Part shown: piece after piece, positions 17,855 to 24,414 of the stretch
Layout of the letters: each line of letters begins with the position of its first letter
How positions within the stretch are numbered: position 1 is the stretch's first letter
Assembly (NCBI GenBank): GCA_037443545.1
Contig: JBBIOD010000022.1
Span: 1 to 24,414, forward strand
From: JASEGV01 sp037443545
Lineage (GTDB): Bacteria > Bacteroidota > Ignavibacteria > UBA10030 > BY39
Reading direction: 5' to 3'
Length of the DNA stretch: 24,414 nt
Made by a program: the position numbers and the translations under genes
Notes under the pieces: generated by a model
Seen by the model: the letters and a program-made list of their open reading frames with translations, nothing else
Told to the model about the DNA's origin: nothing
The model's database searches: none

Positions 17855-20019
17855 AGTTTACCTGCTACTTTTTTATCTTCACAAATTAGCGACACAACCG
17901 CTCTGCTCGAAGCTGATTTTCCACCCTCAGGCGATTGACTGACTACGATACCGTTACCATATACAGCAGATTCAAAACCTTCTAACGAAAGCCTGTTCAC
18001 CGCCCGCCTTAAAGGAAGCCCGACGACATTCGGAACGAGATAAAAACCATTTTCGTCGGAGTGACCTGTTTTGGCAAACATCAATTTTATTTCAGCCCCT
18101 TTTGCTGCTAACGTTCCGGGTTTTGGTTCTTGGTTTAAAACTGAGCTCCCGTTTCCAACCTGGGAAGCTAAAAAACCAGATTTCTCCAACATACGCACCG
18201 CATTGGTGGGCTGCATACCACAAACATCAGGAACTACCAGATAATCGCTAGCTTCAAATAGTTTATCTTCCTGCGTTTTACTATTTCGATTGAATGAACT
18301 TTTCGTGATACTGATTCGTTCAGCAATTGCTTTAAAGATGACTGTACTTGTAGTTCCACCTGTATAGCCACCGGTTTTAGGATTGTCTAACATTACTAAA
18401 CAAACGACTTGAGGGTTTTCGACGGGAAAGAAACCAATAAAAGAAGCGAGATGGTTTTTTTGTGAATATTTACCGTCGACTATTTTGCGTGCAGTTCCTG
18501 TTTTTCCGGCTATTCGGAGTCCGTTAACGATTGCTAATTTTGCAGTTCCGCGTTCACCTTCGACAACCGACGTGAACATCGGTAAAAGCTGGGACACAGT
18601 TTTTTCGCTGAAAACCCGCCTCAGTACTGTGGGCTGGGTTGAGGCAACCACGTCTCCCTTTTCGTTTTGGATTTGTCTAAGAATATACGGCTTCATCAAA
18701 ATTCCATTATTTGCGAGGGCTGCATAGGCTGCAGCAATTTGAATTGGGGTTGCGCCAACTTCATATCCGCGAGACATCGCTTGCAGGGTAGTTCCCGACC
18801 ACTGGTTCGGTTTTTTAAGTAGACCTTTTGCTTCTCCCGGTAGTTCGATATTTGTAGAGCTACCAAATCCTAAATTTCGCCCTTGTGAATAGAAAGCTTC
18901 CGTGCCTACTATTTTAGCAATCTTTGCAAAAACTATATTGCTGGAAACTTCCATAGCTTCTTTAAAAGTTAATACATCGTAAGGATGTGTATCGGTTATG
19001 ATTATGCTCTTCTTACCGGCTTGATAAACATACCTGCCGTTTTCGGCATTAAATTTTTGTTCCGGTTTCACCAAATCTAATTCTAAAGCTGCTGCTGCCG
19101 CAACGAGTTTAAACAACGAACCGGGTTCGTACGTATCAGTAAGAGCTTTAATTCGTTGATTGGCTAAATCATCTCTTGATGAATGCGACGGATCGAAATT
19201 CGGATATTGGGCGATTGCTAAAACTTCTCCGGACGAAGGTTTGAGCATTACTGCAATTGCACCGTCCGCTTGAAATTTCTCAGCCCCTTTTCGTAATTCT
19301 TCTTCAACGATAGATTGATATGTTAAATCGATAGTTAAGTAAATGTTGTTACCATTCTGAGGATCAATCTTTGGAAAGTCCAGCACAGGTTGAATACGGC
19401 GTGAACCATCACGATATCTGACGATTGAGCCGTCCTTTCCACTCAATTGTGAATTAAAATAGCTTTCGACTCCCCCTTTACCATAGTTATCGTAATGCAT
19501 CCCGCCAAGAATTTGTGCTGCTATATTTCCTGAGTGATACAACCGTTTCGATACTTCTTCAAGCAGCAAACCGTTAAGTCTGTTTTCTTGAAGAAAATTT
19601 TTATAACCAGGAGGAATTTCAGATTCTAAACAAACATATTGTTTAGTATTATTAAGTTTTTTTAAATATTCACGCGGATGGACGTTTGTTAGTTCAGCTA
19701 ATGTTTTAGCGATCGCATTTTTCGATTCATTACTCATTATCGAACAATCGGCAGCAACTTTTATTACAATTGCCGATGAAGCTAAAATATTTCCGTTACA
19801 GTCGTATATATTTCCTCTTTTAGCCGGGATTGTTGAGGGCCGTTTGTATTGCGATTGTGCTTCCGATTGTAAGTCGGTAGAATGCAATACTTGAATTTGT
19901 ATCAATCGCAATGAAATAATTAAAAAAGCGATCAAGCATGCGAACAATATTAATTTTGAACGCCTTTGTTTAATCCTTATAAATTTTTGAGTATCAATAT
20001 ATTTCTGAGTCGATATCAT
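17851..20019 (-). CDS. ftsI: Septal transpeptidase FtsI (PBP3-like) with two PASTA domains
   Basis: Class B penicillin-binding protein that cross-links septal peptidoglycan with FtsW. A cytoplasmic basic tail and one transmembrane helix (about 23-43) precede the pedestal/dimerisation domain (about 60-215). The transpeptidase domain has the active-site SLFK (Ser301, Lys304), SSN (359-361) and KTGT (506-509), so it should be active and bind beta-lactams. Two PASTA-type repeats close the protein (about 593-650, starting VVPDVCGM, and 659-714, starting LVPNVVGL). It is therefore longer (722 aa) than E. coli FtsI. It overlaps ftsL upstream and the repeat protein downstream, each by ATGA. Confidence 0.97.
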   Translation of the reverse strand: MISTQKYIDTQKFIRIKQRRSKLILFACLIAFLIISLRLIQIQVLHSTDLQSEAQSQYKRPSTIPAKRGNIYDCNGNILASSAIVIKVAADCSIMSNESKNAIAKTLAELTNVHPREYLKKLNNTKQYVCLESEIPPGYKNFLQENRLNGLLLEEVSKRLYHSGNIAAQILGGMHYDNYGKGGVESYFNSQLSGKDGSIVRYRDGSRRIQPVLDFPKIDPQNGNNIYLTIDLTYQSIVEEELRKGAEKFQADGAIAVMLKPSSGEVLAIAQYPNFDPSHSSRDDLANQRIKALTDTYEPGSLFKLVAAAAALELDLVKPEQKFNAENGRYVYQAGKKSIIITDTHPYDVLTFKEAMEVSSNIVFAKIAKIVGTEAFYSQGRNLGFGSSTNIELPGEAKGLLKKPNQWSGTTLQAMSRGYEVGATPIQIAAAYAALANNGILMKPYILRQIQNEKGDVVASTQPTVLRRVFSEKTVSQLLPMFTSVVEGERGTAKLAIVNGLRIAGKTGTARKIVDGKYSQKNHLASFIGFFPVENPQVVCLVMLDNPKTGGYTGGTTSTVIFKAIAERISITKSSFNRNSKTQEDKLFEASDYLVVPDVCGMQPTNAVRMLEKSGFLASQVGNGSSVLNQEPKPGTLAAKGAEIKLMFAKTGHSDENGFYLVPNVVGLPLRRAVNRLSLEGFESAVYGNGIVVSQSPEGGKSASSRAVVSLICEDKKVAGKL

Positions 20020-20444
20020 TTATTATTTTCATTCGAAAGTTCAAACCATTCGGGAGGAGTTTTTTGTATAAACATACTCAATTCCTGTTGCGCTAATGGC
20101 ACAATCCTTTCGTACGTCGATTTTTTATTAACCTCTGCAATTAAAAATTCGTTTGTACTTTTTATTGTTCTGTATGTTTTTGATAAAGTATCGATTTCTT
20201 TTATTAGTGAATTTATTGTCAAAATATTATTTATTACAAGCAATCCGAGAGAAGTACAAAAAATAATCATCAACCCCAGTTTTAAAATCGAAGGTCTCTG
20301 GTTTGATGTTGACTTGTTTTTTCGCATCATCACATCCGAAGGCAAAGGTCCTTCTGTTTTTTTTGATCCGTTATAGACGAACAGTGGATCCGGGGTCAGA
20401 TTATTTAATTTATCTTCTTGTCCTTTAAACATTTTTTTAATCAT
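20016..20444 (-). CDS. ftsL: FtsL-like division protein
   Basis: Small bitopic membrane protein (142 aa) that in studied bacteria joins FtsQ and FtsB and activates FtsW-FtsI. A long cytoplasmic N-terminus (1-52) is followed by one hydrophobic helix (about 53-75) and a periplasmic coiled coil (about 76-108), with Leu/Ile at heptad spacing. The segment ERIVPLAQQELSM (112-124) matches the usual end of the FtsL domain. Sequence identity in this family is very low, so the call rests on topology and on position between rsmH and ftsI. It overlaps rsmH by 8 bases and ftsI by 4. Met5 or Met39 are alternative starts, since no clear ribosome site selects the first ATG. Confidence 0.85.
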   Translation of the reverse strand: MIKKMFKGQEDKLNNLTPDPLFVYNGSKKTEGPLPSDVMMRKNKSTSNQRPSILKLGLMIIFCTSLGLLVINNILTINSLIKEIDTLSKTYRTIKSTNEFLIAEVNKKSTYERIVPLAQQELSMFIQKTPPEWFELSNENNK

Positions 20445-21363
20445 TTAGCCGCTCAGCTACCCTTAGTTTTGCACTGCGAGACCTTGGATTTTGAAGAGTC
20501 TCTGATTCATCAGGTAGAATCGGTTTCTTTGTTAGAACTCGTATTAACGGCTTTGTTATTTCTAGACCGGTCAATTTCCATGTTATATCTCTAGTCGGAG
20601 TCGAAAACCCCCTGAAGAACGATTTTACAATCCTATCCTCAAGCGAGTGATACGAAATAACAACCAACCTGCCTGACGGATTTAGGTGGATCAATGCACT
20701 CTTTAAAGCCGACTGTAAAGATTCTAATTCTCTGTTCACTTCAATGCGTATCGCTTGAAAAATTCTAGCTAACGATTTATTCAAGAATTTTCCGTTTACA
20801 GCCGATTTTACAATTTCAGTTAATTCTAAAGTAGATTCAATCGATTTACCTCTTCTTGAATCAACAATTTTCTTTGAAATCCGGCGCGAAAATTTTTCTT
20901 CTCCGAATTGCCAGAATATCCGGCTGAGTTCTTCTTCGGAATACGAATTGACTATGTAATGGGCATCCATCTCTTGCCTCGAGTCGAAACGCATATCAAG
21001 TCTAGCATCGCTGCTAAAACTAAATCCCTTTTGGGCTGAGTCGATTTGATGGGATGAAATTCCTAAATCAAAAAGGAATCCATCTACTTTAGGTAAGTTA
21101 TGTTCGGAAAGAATTTTGGGGAGATGCGAAAAATTGCTTTGTACTAATAACACTCTTTCTCCAAAACGCATTTTTGAAAATTCAAGAGCATCTTTATCGG
21201 CATCAATTCCAATTAAAACTCCTGTGGGTATGAGTCGTTCTAAAATTTTTTCCGAATGACCACCACCTCCTAAAGTTGCATCGACATAAACACCGTCGGG
21301 TTTGGTAATAAGGTATTCAAGAACTTTTTCAACTAAAACCGGCGTGTGATATTCATAGCTCAT
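20437..21363 (-). CDS. rsmH: 16S rRNA (cytosine-1402-N4) methyltransferase RsmH
   Basis: S-adenosylmethionine-dependent methyltransferase (formerly MraW) that modifies C1402 in the ribosomal P site. The N-terminus has HTPVLVEKVLEYL, then the SAM loop DATLGGGGHS (28-37), the acidic motif IGIDADKDAL (51-60) and DLGISSHQID (99-108). The family-specific helical insert follows, and the core resumes with FQAIRIEVN (202-210), SYHSLEDR (237-244) and the C-terminal NPRSRSAKLRVAER. Length 308 aa is standard. It lies 19 bases after mraZ, the usual order at the head of dcw clusters. Confidence 0.98.
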   Translation of the reverse strand: MSYEYHTPVLVEKVLEYLITKPDGVYVDATLGGGGHSEKILERLIPTGVLIGIDADKDALEFSKMRFGERVLLVQSNFSHLPKILSEHNLPKVDGFLFDLGISSHQIDSAQKGFSFSSDARLDMRFDSRQEMDAHYIVNSYSEEELSRIFWQFGEEKFSRRISKKIVDSRRGKSIESTLELTEIVKSAVNGKFLNKSLARIFQAIRIEVNRELESLQSALKSALIHLNPSGRLVVISYHSLEDRIVKSFFRGFSTPTRDITWKLTGLEITKPLIRVLTKKPILPDESETLQNPRSRSAKLRVAERLND

Positions 21364-21382
21364 TGCATATTATCAAGGAACA

Positions 21383-21832
21383 TCAACCAAGATTGTTCAT
21401 TACTTTTTGAGCGACAGTTTCGTAAGAATCAACTTGACTGCTAATATATTCTTCGTAAATTTTTGGATTCCAGATTTCTATTCTATTCCGAATTCCGACT
21501 ATCAACACATCGCTATCGATCTGAGCGTATTCGCGCAAGTCGGGAGGGATACTTATCCGTGCTTGCGAATCTAATTCCACTTCTGAAAGATTAGCATATA
21601 TCGTCCGCTCTAATTGGCGATGTTCAGAATTATAAGCCGATAGCTTTTTAAATTCCGCTTCAACATTTGCCCAAATATTGATCGGATAAACAAACAAGCA
21701 TTTATCTAATCCGCGCATAACAACAAAATGGTCCTTGATATCGTCGGTAAGTTGCTTTCGCAATTTCGACGGAATATTCAAGCGACCTTTGTTGTCGACG
21801 CTATATTTGTATGTTCCTTTAAATGAAGCCAT
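21383..21832 (-). CDS. mraZ: Transcriptional regulator MraZ
   Basis: DNA-binding protein with two SpoVT-AbrB-type half domains, known in other bacteria to form a ring oligomer and bind tandem repeats in its own promoter, adjusting dcw expression. The paired motifs are DNKGRLNIP (13-21) and DSQARISIP (88-96). Length 149 aa is normal. It is the first gene of the block. The leader upstream of its ATG has no clear Shine-Dalgarno but carries a promoter and a tandem repeat resembling known MraZ sites, so feedback control is likely. Confidence 0.98.
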   Translation of the reverse strand: MASFKGTYKYSVDNKGRLNIPSKLRKQLTDDIKDHFVVMRGLDKCLFVYPINIWANVEAEFKKLSAYNSEHRQLERTIYANLSEVELDSQARISIPPDLREYAQIDSDVLIVGIRNRIEIWNPKIYEEYISSQVDSYETVAQKVMNNLG

Positions 21833-21866
21833 AAATTTTATAATTATTGAAAGATGGTAATTTTCC

Positions 21867-21886
21867 TACACACTTTTACCCACTCT
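21867..21886 (-). promoter_or_regulatory. Tandem 10-bp repeat, likely MraZ operator
   Basis: On the minus strand two head-to-tail units, AGAGTGGGTA and AAAGTGTGTA, agree at 8 of 10 bases. They resemble MraZ sites described elsewhere: TGGG-type repeats spaced 10 bp apart in E. coli and AAAGTG-type repeats in mycoplasmas. They lie about 34 bases before the mraZ ATG and just downstream of the predicted start of transcription, a fitting place for a repressor. Only two clear units are seen. Confidence 0.65.
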
Positions 21887-21903
21887 CGTATAATTTATAT
21901 GGT

Positions 21904-21931
21904 AATTTAAACGATTTTTCTTCAAAGTCAA
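21904..21931 (-). promoter_or_regulatory. Predicted promoter of the dcw operon
   Basis: On the minus strand TTGACT (21931-21926) and TAAATT (21909-21904) are separated by 16 bases, a housekeeping-type arrangement. Transcription would start near 21897, giving a leader of about 65 bases that contains the MraZ-type repeat. No other promoter of this quality was noticed within the gene block. The remainder of the gap (21932-22055) is AT-rich with no gene seen. Confidence 0.6.
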
Positions 21932-21995
21932 GCAAAAAAACAAAATTTTAATAATAATTTTTGTGGGTAATTTTTTAAAGTCGTAGTATTTTAGA

Positions 21996-22019
21996 AAATT
22001 GGCTTTATTAAGCTAATTT
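21996..22019. repeat. AT-rich inverted repeat downstream of the HAD gene
   Basis: A 10-bp stem with a 4-base loop (TATT on +) lies between the HAD gene and the dcw promoter. On the + strand it has one G-U pair; on the - strand, the direction of the HAD transcript, that pair is an A-C mismatch, and a short TTTT follows. It could be a weak terminator insulating the two transcripts, but the pairing is mostly A-T and may be chance. Confidence 0.3.
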
Positions 22020-22055
22020 CAAGGGTTGGGTCTGCTACTGTAAGGAAAGGTGTTT

Positions 22056-22670
22056 TTAATTTTTTGCTGTTAATATATGTTTTTCATTCAATACTTTTAC
22101 AAAATCAGTTGTTGATTGAAAATGGACAGCATCAATGCCAAGTGCTATTGCAGATTCTACATTCGATAATTTGTCGTCTGTGAAAAATATTTCTTCCGGC
22201 TCCATCTCCAATTCATCGAGCATGAATCGAAATATTTCGTCATCCGGTTTCATTACACCGATTTTATACGATAAAAATAATCTTTGAAAATTTTCTAAAA
22301 TCGGAAAGTTCTTTTTAATATAATGTAAATGGAGTTCGTTAGTATTGCTTAATAAATATAACGGATACTTCCGGGCAAGAGCACTAACCACTTCGCCGAT
22401 ATTTTCAACCAACCCGGTCGCAACACTGCACCAAGCGTGAACAAACTTCTTGTAATCAATATTAATTTGAAGCGTCCTCATAGTTTCGTTGTAAAACTCG
22501 TGCGAACTTAATTTTCCACTTTCGTAGGCAATCGCAGGGTTTTCTAATAGTTTGTAAACCTTTTCTTCACTGAATTTACCGTTAAGTCCTGTATGAACAA
22601 GGAAAGGTTTATAATCGATATTTACTAGTACATTTCCTAAATCAAAAACTATTGCTTTTATATTACTCAT
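22056..22670 (-). CDS. HAD-superfamily phosphatase, YihX-like
   Basis: Haloacid dehalogenase-type hydrolase of subfamily IA (204 aa), expected to dephosphorylate a small cytoplasmic substrate. Motif I is VFDLGNVL with nucleophile Asp10; the usual second Asp is Asn13, as in E. coli YihX (glucose-1-phosphate phosphatase) and relatives. Motif II is LSNTNE (Ser108), motif III KPDDEIF (Lys141) and motif IV FFTDDKLSN (Asp165, Asp166). The helical cap lies between about 15 and 90. The substrate cannot be read from sequence. It overlaps the phosphoesterase gene by 8 bases, so the two are cotranscribed. Confidence 0.9.
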   Translation of the reverse strand: MSNIKAIVFDLGNVLVNIDYKPFLVHTGLNGKFSEEKVYKLLENPAIAYESGKLSSHEFYNETMRTLQINIDYKKFVHAWCSVATGLVENIGEVVSALARKYPLYLLSNTNELHLHYIKKNFPILENFQRLFLSYKIGVMKPDDEIFRFMLDELEMEPEEIFFTDDKLSNVESAIALGIDAVHFQSTTDFVKVLNEKHILTAKN

Positions 22671-23310
22671 AATTTATTACTTCTATTTTTTCACTAATTT
22701 GTATAACACCGTAATAACCGCGGCTCGCTTGTCCGCAATTAATTATTTTAGTTTTTCCTAATACATCCTGACCGCGTGCTTCGTGTATGTGTCCGCATAT
22801 TACTACATCTACGTTTTCATTCTCAATAAAATCCCTTACAGCCGAGCTGCCGACGTGAAAACCTGAATGAACAATATCTACTTTCGTTCCATAAGGTGGT
22901 GCGTGCGAAACTAAAATTTTAATTTTTGCTTTATGCACATCGTTATATCCTTCGGCAAGTTTTTCAGCGATTACAACTTCTTCAATTTCGTACGGGGTTC
23001 GTAGTGGTGAAACCGGCGCCCCTGATACGCCAAATATACCTAACTCATTTATTATCAAGCCTTTACCGTGCATTGAAACATTCATTTTACAAAGTATATC
23101 GTCGTGGTGAGGTAAGTCCATATTGCCGGCAATGCACAATAAATTTGGGGTTAAAGTTTTTAGTTGCCGAATAACCGATTCAACTTCTTGCACCGTGCCG
23201 ACGTTCGTCAAATCGCCACCAATTATTACCAAATCGGATTTTTCAGAATTAATTATTTCGAAGACCCGCTTATACGTACTATGTATGTCGGTAAATGCTA
23301 ATATGCGCAT
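22663..23310 (-). CDS. Calcineurin-like metallophosphoesterase
   Basis: Dimetal phosphoesterase (215 aa), soluble, without signal peptide. Metal-binding motifs run in order: D8-x-H10 (FTDIHS), GGD (31-33), GNMD (62-65, with Met where His or Cys is common), SHAPP (135-139) and GHIHEARG (173-180). The pattern fits the small YfcE/UPF0046-like branch, whose members act on phosphodiesters in vitro; the natural substrate here is unknown. The start ATG lacks a clear ribosome site. It is transcribed divergently from the repressor at 23478 and translationally linked to the HAD phosphatase downstream. Confidence 0.9.
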   Translation of the reverse strand: MRILAFTDIHSTYKRVFEIINSEKSDLVIIGGDLTNVGTVQEVESVIRQLKTLTPNLLCIAGNMDLPHHDDILCKMNVSMHGKGLIINELGIFGVSGAPVSPLRTPYEIEEVVIAEKLAEGYNDVHKAKIKILVSHAPPYGTKVDIVHSGFHVGSSAVRDFIENENVDVVICGHIHEARGQDVLGKTKIINCGQASRGYYGVIQISEKIEVINYE

Positions 23311-23375
23311 CTGTATTTGTTAGATGTTAAAAATTTTACAACTCAACCTACAAAAACATTTCAAAATATCAAAAC

Positions 23376-23404
23376 TTGACTTCTCAAGAATAATTCCTTA
23401 TTTT
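23376..23404 (+). promoter_or_regulatory. Predicted promoter of the repressor gene
   Basis: TTGACT (23376-23381) and TATTTT (23399-23404) are separated by 17 bases; transcription would start near 23411. The -35 box is the same hexamer as in the dcw promoter. A short inverted repeat, CTTGA-N4-TCAAG (23375-23388), overlaps the -35 box and could be a binding site. The gap 23311-23375 must also hold the divergent phosphoesterase promoter, which I could not place. Confidence 0.55.
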
Positions 23405-23441
23405 AGTATGCGACAAAATTGACGCTGATAAAAACATATTA

Positions 23442-23455
23442 AGACATATATGTCT
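23442..23455. promoter_or_regulatory. 14-bp perfect palindrome, possible repressor operator
   Basis: AGACATATATGTCT is a perfect palindrome in the leader of the XRE-S24 gene, 22 bases before its ATG and about 30 bases after the predicted transcription start. Dimeric LexA/CI-like repressors bind such sites and often control themselves. Assignment to this repressor is inference from position. Confidence 0.45.
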
Positions 23456-23477
23456 ATCAAATAAACAAGAGGATAAA

Positions 23478-24131
23478 ATGAGATCAAAAATCGGCAACCG
23501 TATAAACGAAGCCCGGTTGAACAAAGAACTCGACCAGCACACATTAGCTGAAAAAGTTGATGTGGCGACACGAACGCTACAACGCTGGGAAAAGGGGGAG
23601 CAAGTCCCCGACAGCAACTACCTGATGCGTCTTGCAAAATTTACAGGGGTGCGACCTGAATGGCTACTAACGGGTGAGGGTGAGATGTATCATTCGCCGC
23701 CGGATAGGACAAAAATTTTTCCATTACACAACGAAACATATTTACGAGATATTCCTTTAGTGGATATTCCATTGTACTCGTCGGTGCCTGCTGGTAGGAC
23801 AACTCCTATTTTTCATCCCGATTACGTTGACCGTTACGTAACAATCGATAATATTAACGACCCGAATGCTTTCGCGCTTGTTGTGAAGGGCGCCAGTATG
23901 TCGCCAAAAATTGAGGACAGCGATATTGTTGTCGTGAGCCCGAAGCAGGAGGTCCGCAACGGTGATATTTGTGTAGTGCGTGTAAACGATGAGGATGTTT
24001 TGAAGAAGGTGAAAATCGACAACACACACGTTCACTTAATTCCACTAAATCCTGATTTTGAACCGGTTTCGGTACGCAAGCGCGATATCGGATTTATATG
24101 GAGGGTTGTGAAGGTGATAAAAAATCTTTAA
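23478..24131 (+). CDS. XRE-family repressor with S24 (LexA/CI-like) autoprotease domain
   Basis: A 217-aa transcription regulator. The N-terminal XRE helix-turn-helix (about 5-65) includes TLAEKVDVATRTLQRWEKG and the family motif GVRPEWLLTGEG. The C-terminal S24 domain (about 90-215) has a potential self-cleavage site VPAG (Ala105-Gly106), the nucleophile in GASMSP (Ser140) and a general-base Lys in VLKKVK (probably Lys176). All parts for RecA-stimulated autocleavage are visible, as in LexA and phage CI. An AGAGGA ribosome site precedes the ATG. No phage genes adjoin, so it may be a chromosomal stress regulator; the domain order (XRE instead of winged LexA HTH) is CI-like. Confidence 0.92.
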   Translation: MRSKIGNRINEARLNKELDQHTLAEKVDVATRTLQRWEKGEQVPDSNYLMRLAKFTGVRPEWLLTGEGEMYHSPPDRTKIFPLHNETYLRDIPLVDIPLYSSVPAGRTTPIFHPDYVDRYVTIDNINDPNAFALVVKGASMSPKIEDSDIVVVSPKQEVRNGDICVVRVNDEDVLKKVKIDNTHVHLIPLNPDFEPVSVRKRDIGFIWRVVKVIKNL

Positions 24132-24277
24132 ATATTATGATTGCAGATGTGCGTTTGGAGATTATTCAATTAAAATAGCTGATGTTCTGGATTTCGGATT
24201 TCACCCGTTAATTCTTCTTTTGTTTTCTCACTAAAATTATTTAGATTTAAATAGTCTTCATACGGTTTTAGATCAAA
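24132..24277. other. Intergenic stretch without recognised gene
   Basis: Between the repressor and the hairpin at 24278 there is no supported coding region. A weak TTGTTT-N16-TAGATT pair (24220-24247, +) could be a promoter for the exported protein downstream, but the match is poor. Confidence 0.3.
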
Positions 24278-24303
24278 AAGAGGCACATTGCCTCTTATTT
24301 TTT
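24278..24303 (+). terminator. Rho-independent terminator-like hairpin
   Basis: An 8-bp perfect stem, AAGAGGCA with TGCCTCTT, encloses a 3-base loop and is followed by ATTTTTT. This has the form of an intrinsic terminator, about 147 bases after the repressor stop and only about 22 bases before the ATG of the next gene. It most likely ends the repressor transcript; if the next gene's promoter lies upstream, it would instead act as an attenuator. Confidence 0.8.
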
Positions 24304-24325
24304 ATAATTTAAACAGGAAAGTTTT

Positions 24326-24414
24326 ATGAAAAAGTTTGTATTTGTTTTTGTATTCATAATTTTTGCGACATCTACTATTTTCGCACAATCGGTTATTATT
24401 AATGAACTTTATAA
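24326..24414 (+). CDS. Exported protein, N-terminal fragment (3' end missing)
   Basis: The window ends 29 codons into this gene. The start ATG follows an AGGAAAG ribosome site (24315-24321). The translation begins MKKFVFVFVFIIFATSTIFA and continues QSVIINELY, a clear signal peptide with cleavage before Q21. The mature start V-I-I-N-E resembles the first strand of lamin-tail (LTD) domains found in many secreted proteins of Bacteroidota relatives, but so few residues allow only a hint. Confidence 0.75.
   Translation, partial: MKKFVFVFVFIIFATSTIFAQSVIINELY

Noticed and set aside
22065..22670. Missing second Asp in HAD motif I as a sign of a dead enzyme
   Set aside because: The Asn at this place (DLGNV) is normal for the YihX-like branch, and the other motifs are intact.
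23311..23375. Promoter for the phosphoesterase gene on -
   Set aside because: Several TTGA-type hexamers occur, but none has a good -10 at 16-18 bases, so no site is called.
23478..24131. Prophage or mobile element signalled by the CI-like repressor
   Set aside because: No integrase, phage structural gene, attachment repeat or transposase is seen in the window; flanking genes are ordinary.
1..24414. tRNA, rRNA, CRISPR array or insertion sequence
   Set aside because: Reading both strands showed no cloverleaf, no regularly spaced repeats and no transposase; gene packing leaves little room.

Overview
The window looks like a chromosomal segment from a Gram-negative member of the Bacteroidota/Chlorobi group, most likely Ignavibacteria or a close relative. 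The best clue is the protein encoded at 1315-3285. It ends in a type IX secretion sorting domain with the NYPNPFNP motif and a 'SGIYLYKL' strand, a combination frequent in that group. The DNA is AT-rich. MurE carries the DNPR motif for meso-diaminopimelate peptidoglycan. Several genes (ftsZ, ftsA, the repressor, the exported proteins) have clear Shine-Dalgarno sites, which argues against a typical Bacteroidia lineage. The taxon is inferred; no marker RNA is present.

Layout. Positions 1-1208 (+) hold the 3' part of a sigma54-activating response regulator. It converges on a minus-strand block, with a hairpin between them. From 21832 down to 3315 (-) runs a complete division and cell wall (dcw) cluster in the order mraZ, rsmH, ftsL, ftsI, an uncharacterised exported repeat protein, murE, murF, mraY, murD, ftsW, murG, an uncharacterised membrane protein, murC, murB, ftsQ, ftsA, ftsZ. 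A secreted metallo-beta-lactamase-fold protein (1315-3285) follows ftsZ after only a few dozen bases. Genes overlap by 4 or 8 bases or lie 0-38 bases apart, so the block reads as one operon. A TTGACT/TAAATT promoter and a tandem MraZ-type operator lie upstream of mraZ. No ddl is present.

Upstream of mraZ are a HAD phosphatase and a calcineurin-like phosphoesterase (22056-23310, -), overlapping by 8 bases. Divergent from them is a LexA/CI-like repressor with an XRE HTH and an S24 domain (23478-24131, +), with its own promoter and a 14-bp palindrome in the leader. The window ends inside an exported protein gene (24326 onward, +), preceded by a strong terminator-like hairpin.

How it works together. 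MurC, D, E and F and MurB build UDP-MurNAc-pentapeptide, MraY and MurG make lipid II, FtsW and FtsI polymerise and cross-link septal wall, FtsQ and FtsL scaffold them, and FtsA and FtsZ form the ring. MraZ and RsmH head the operon. The least explained parts are the two extra genes inside the cluster (17135-17854 and 8859-9347) and the exported hydrolase behind ftsZ. I found no clearly new multi-gene system; these insertions are the best leads.
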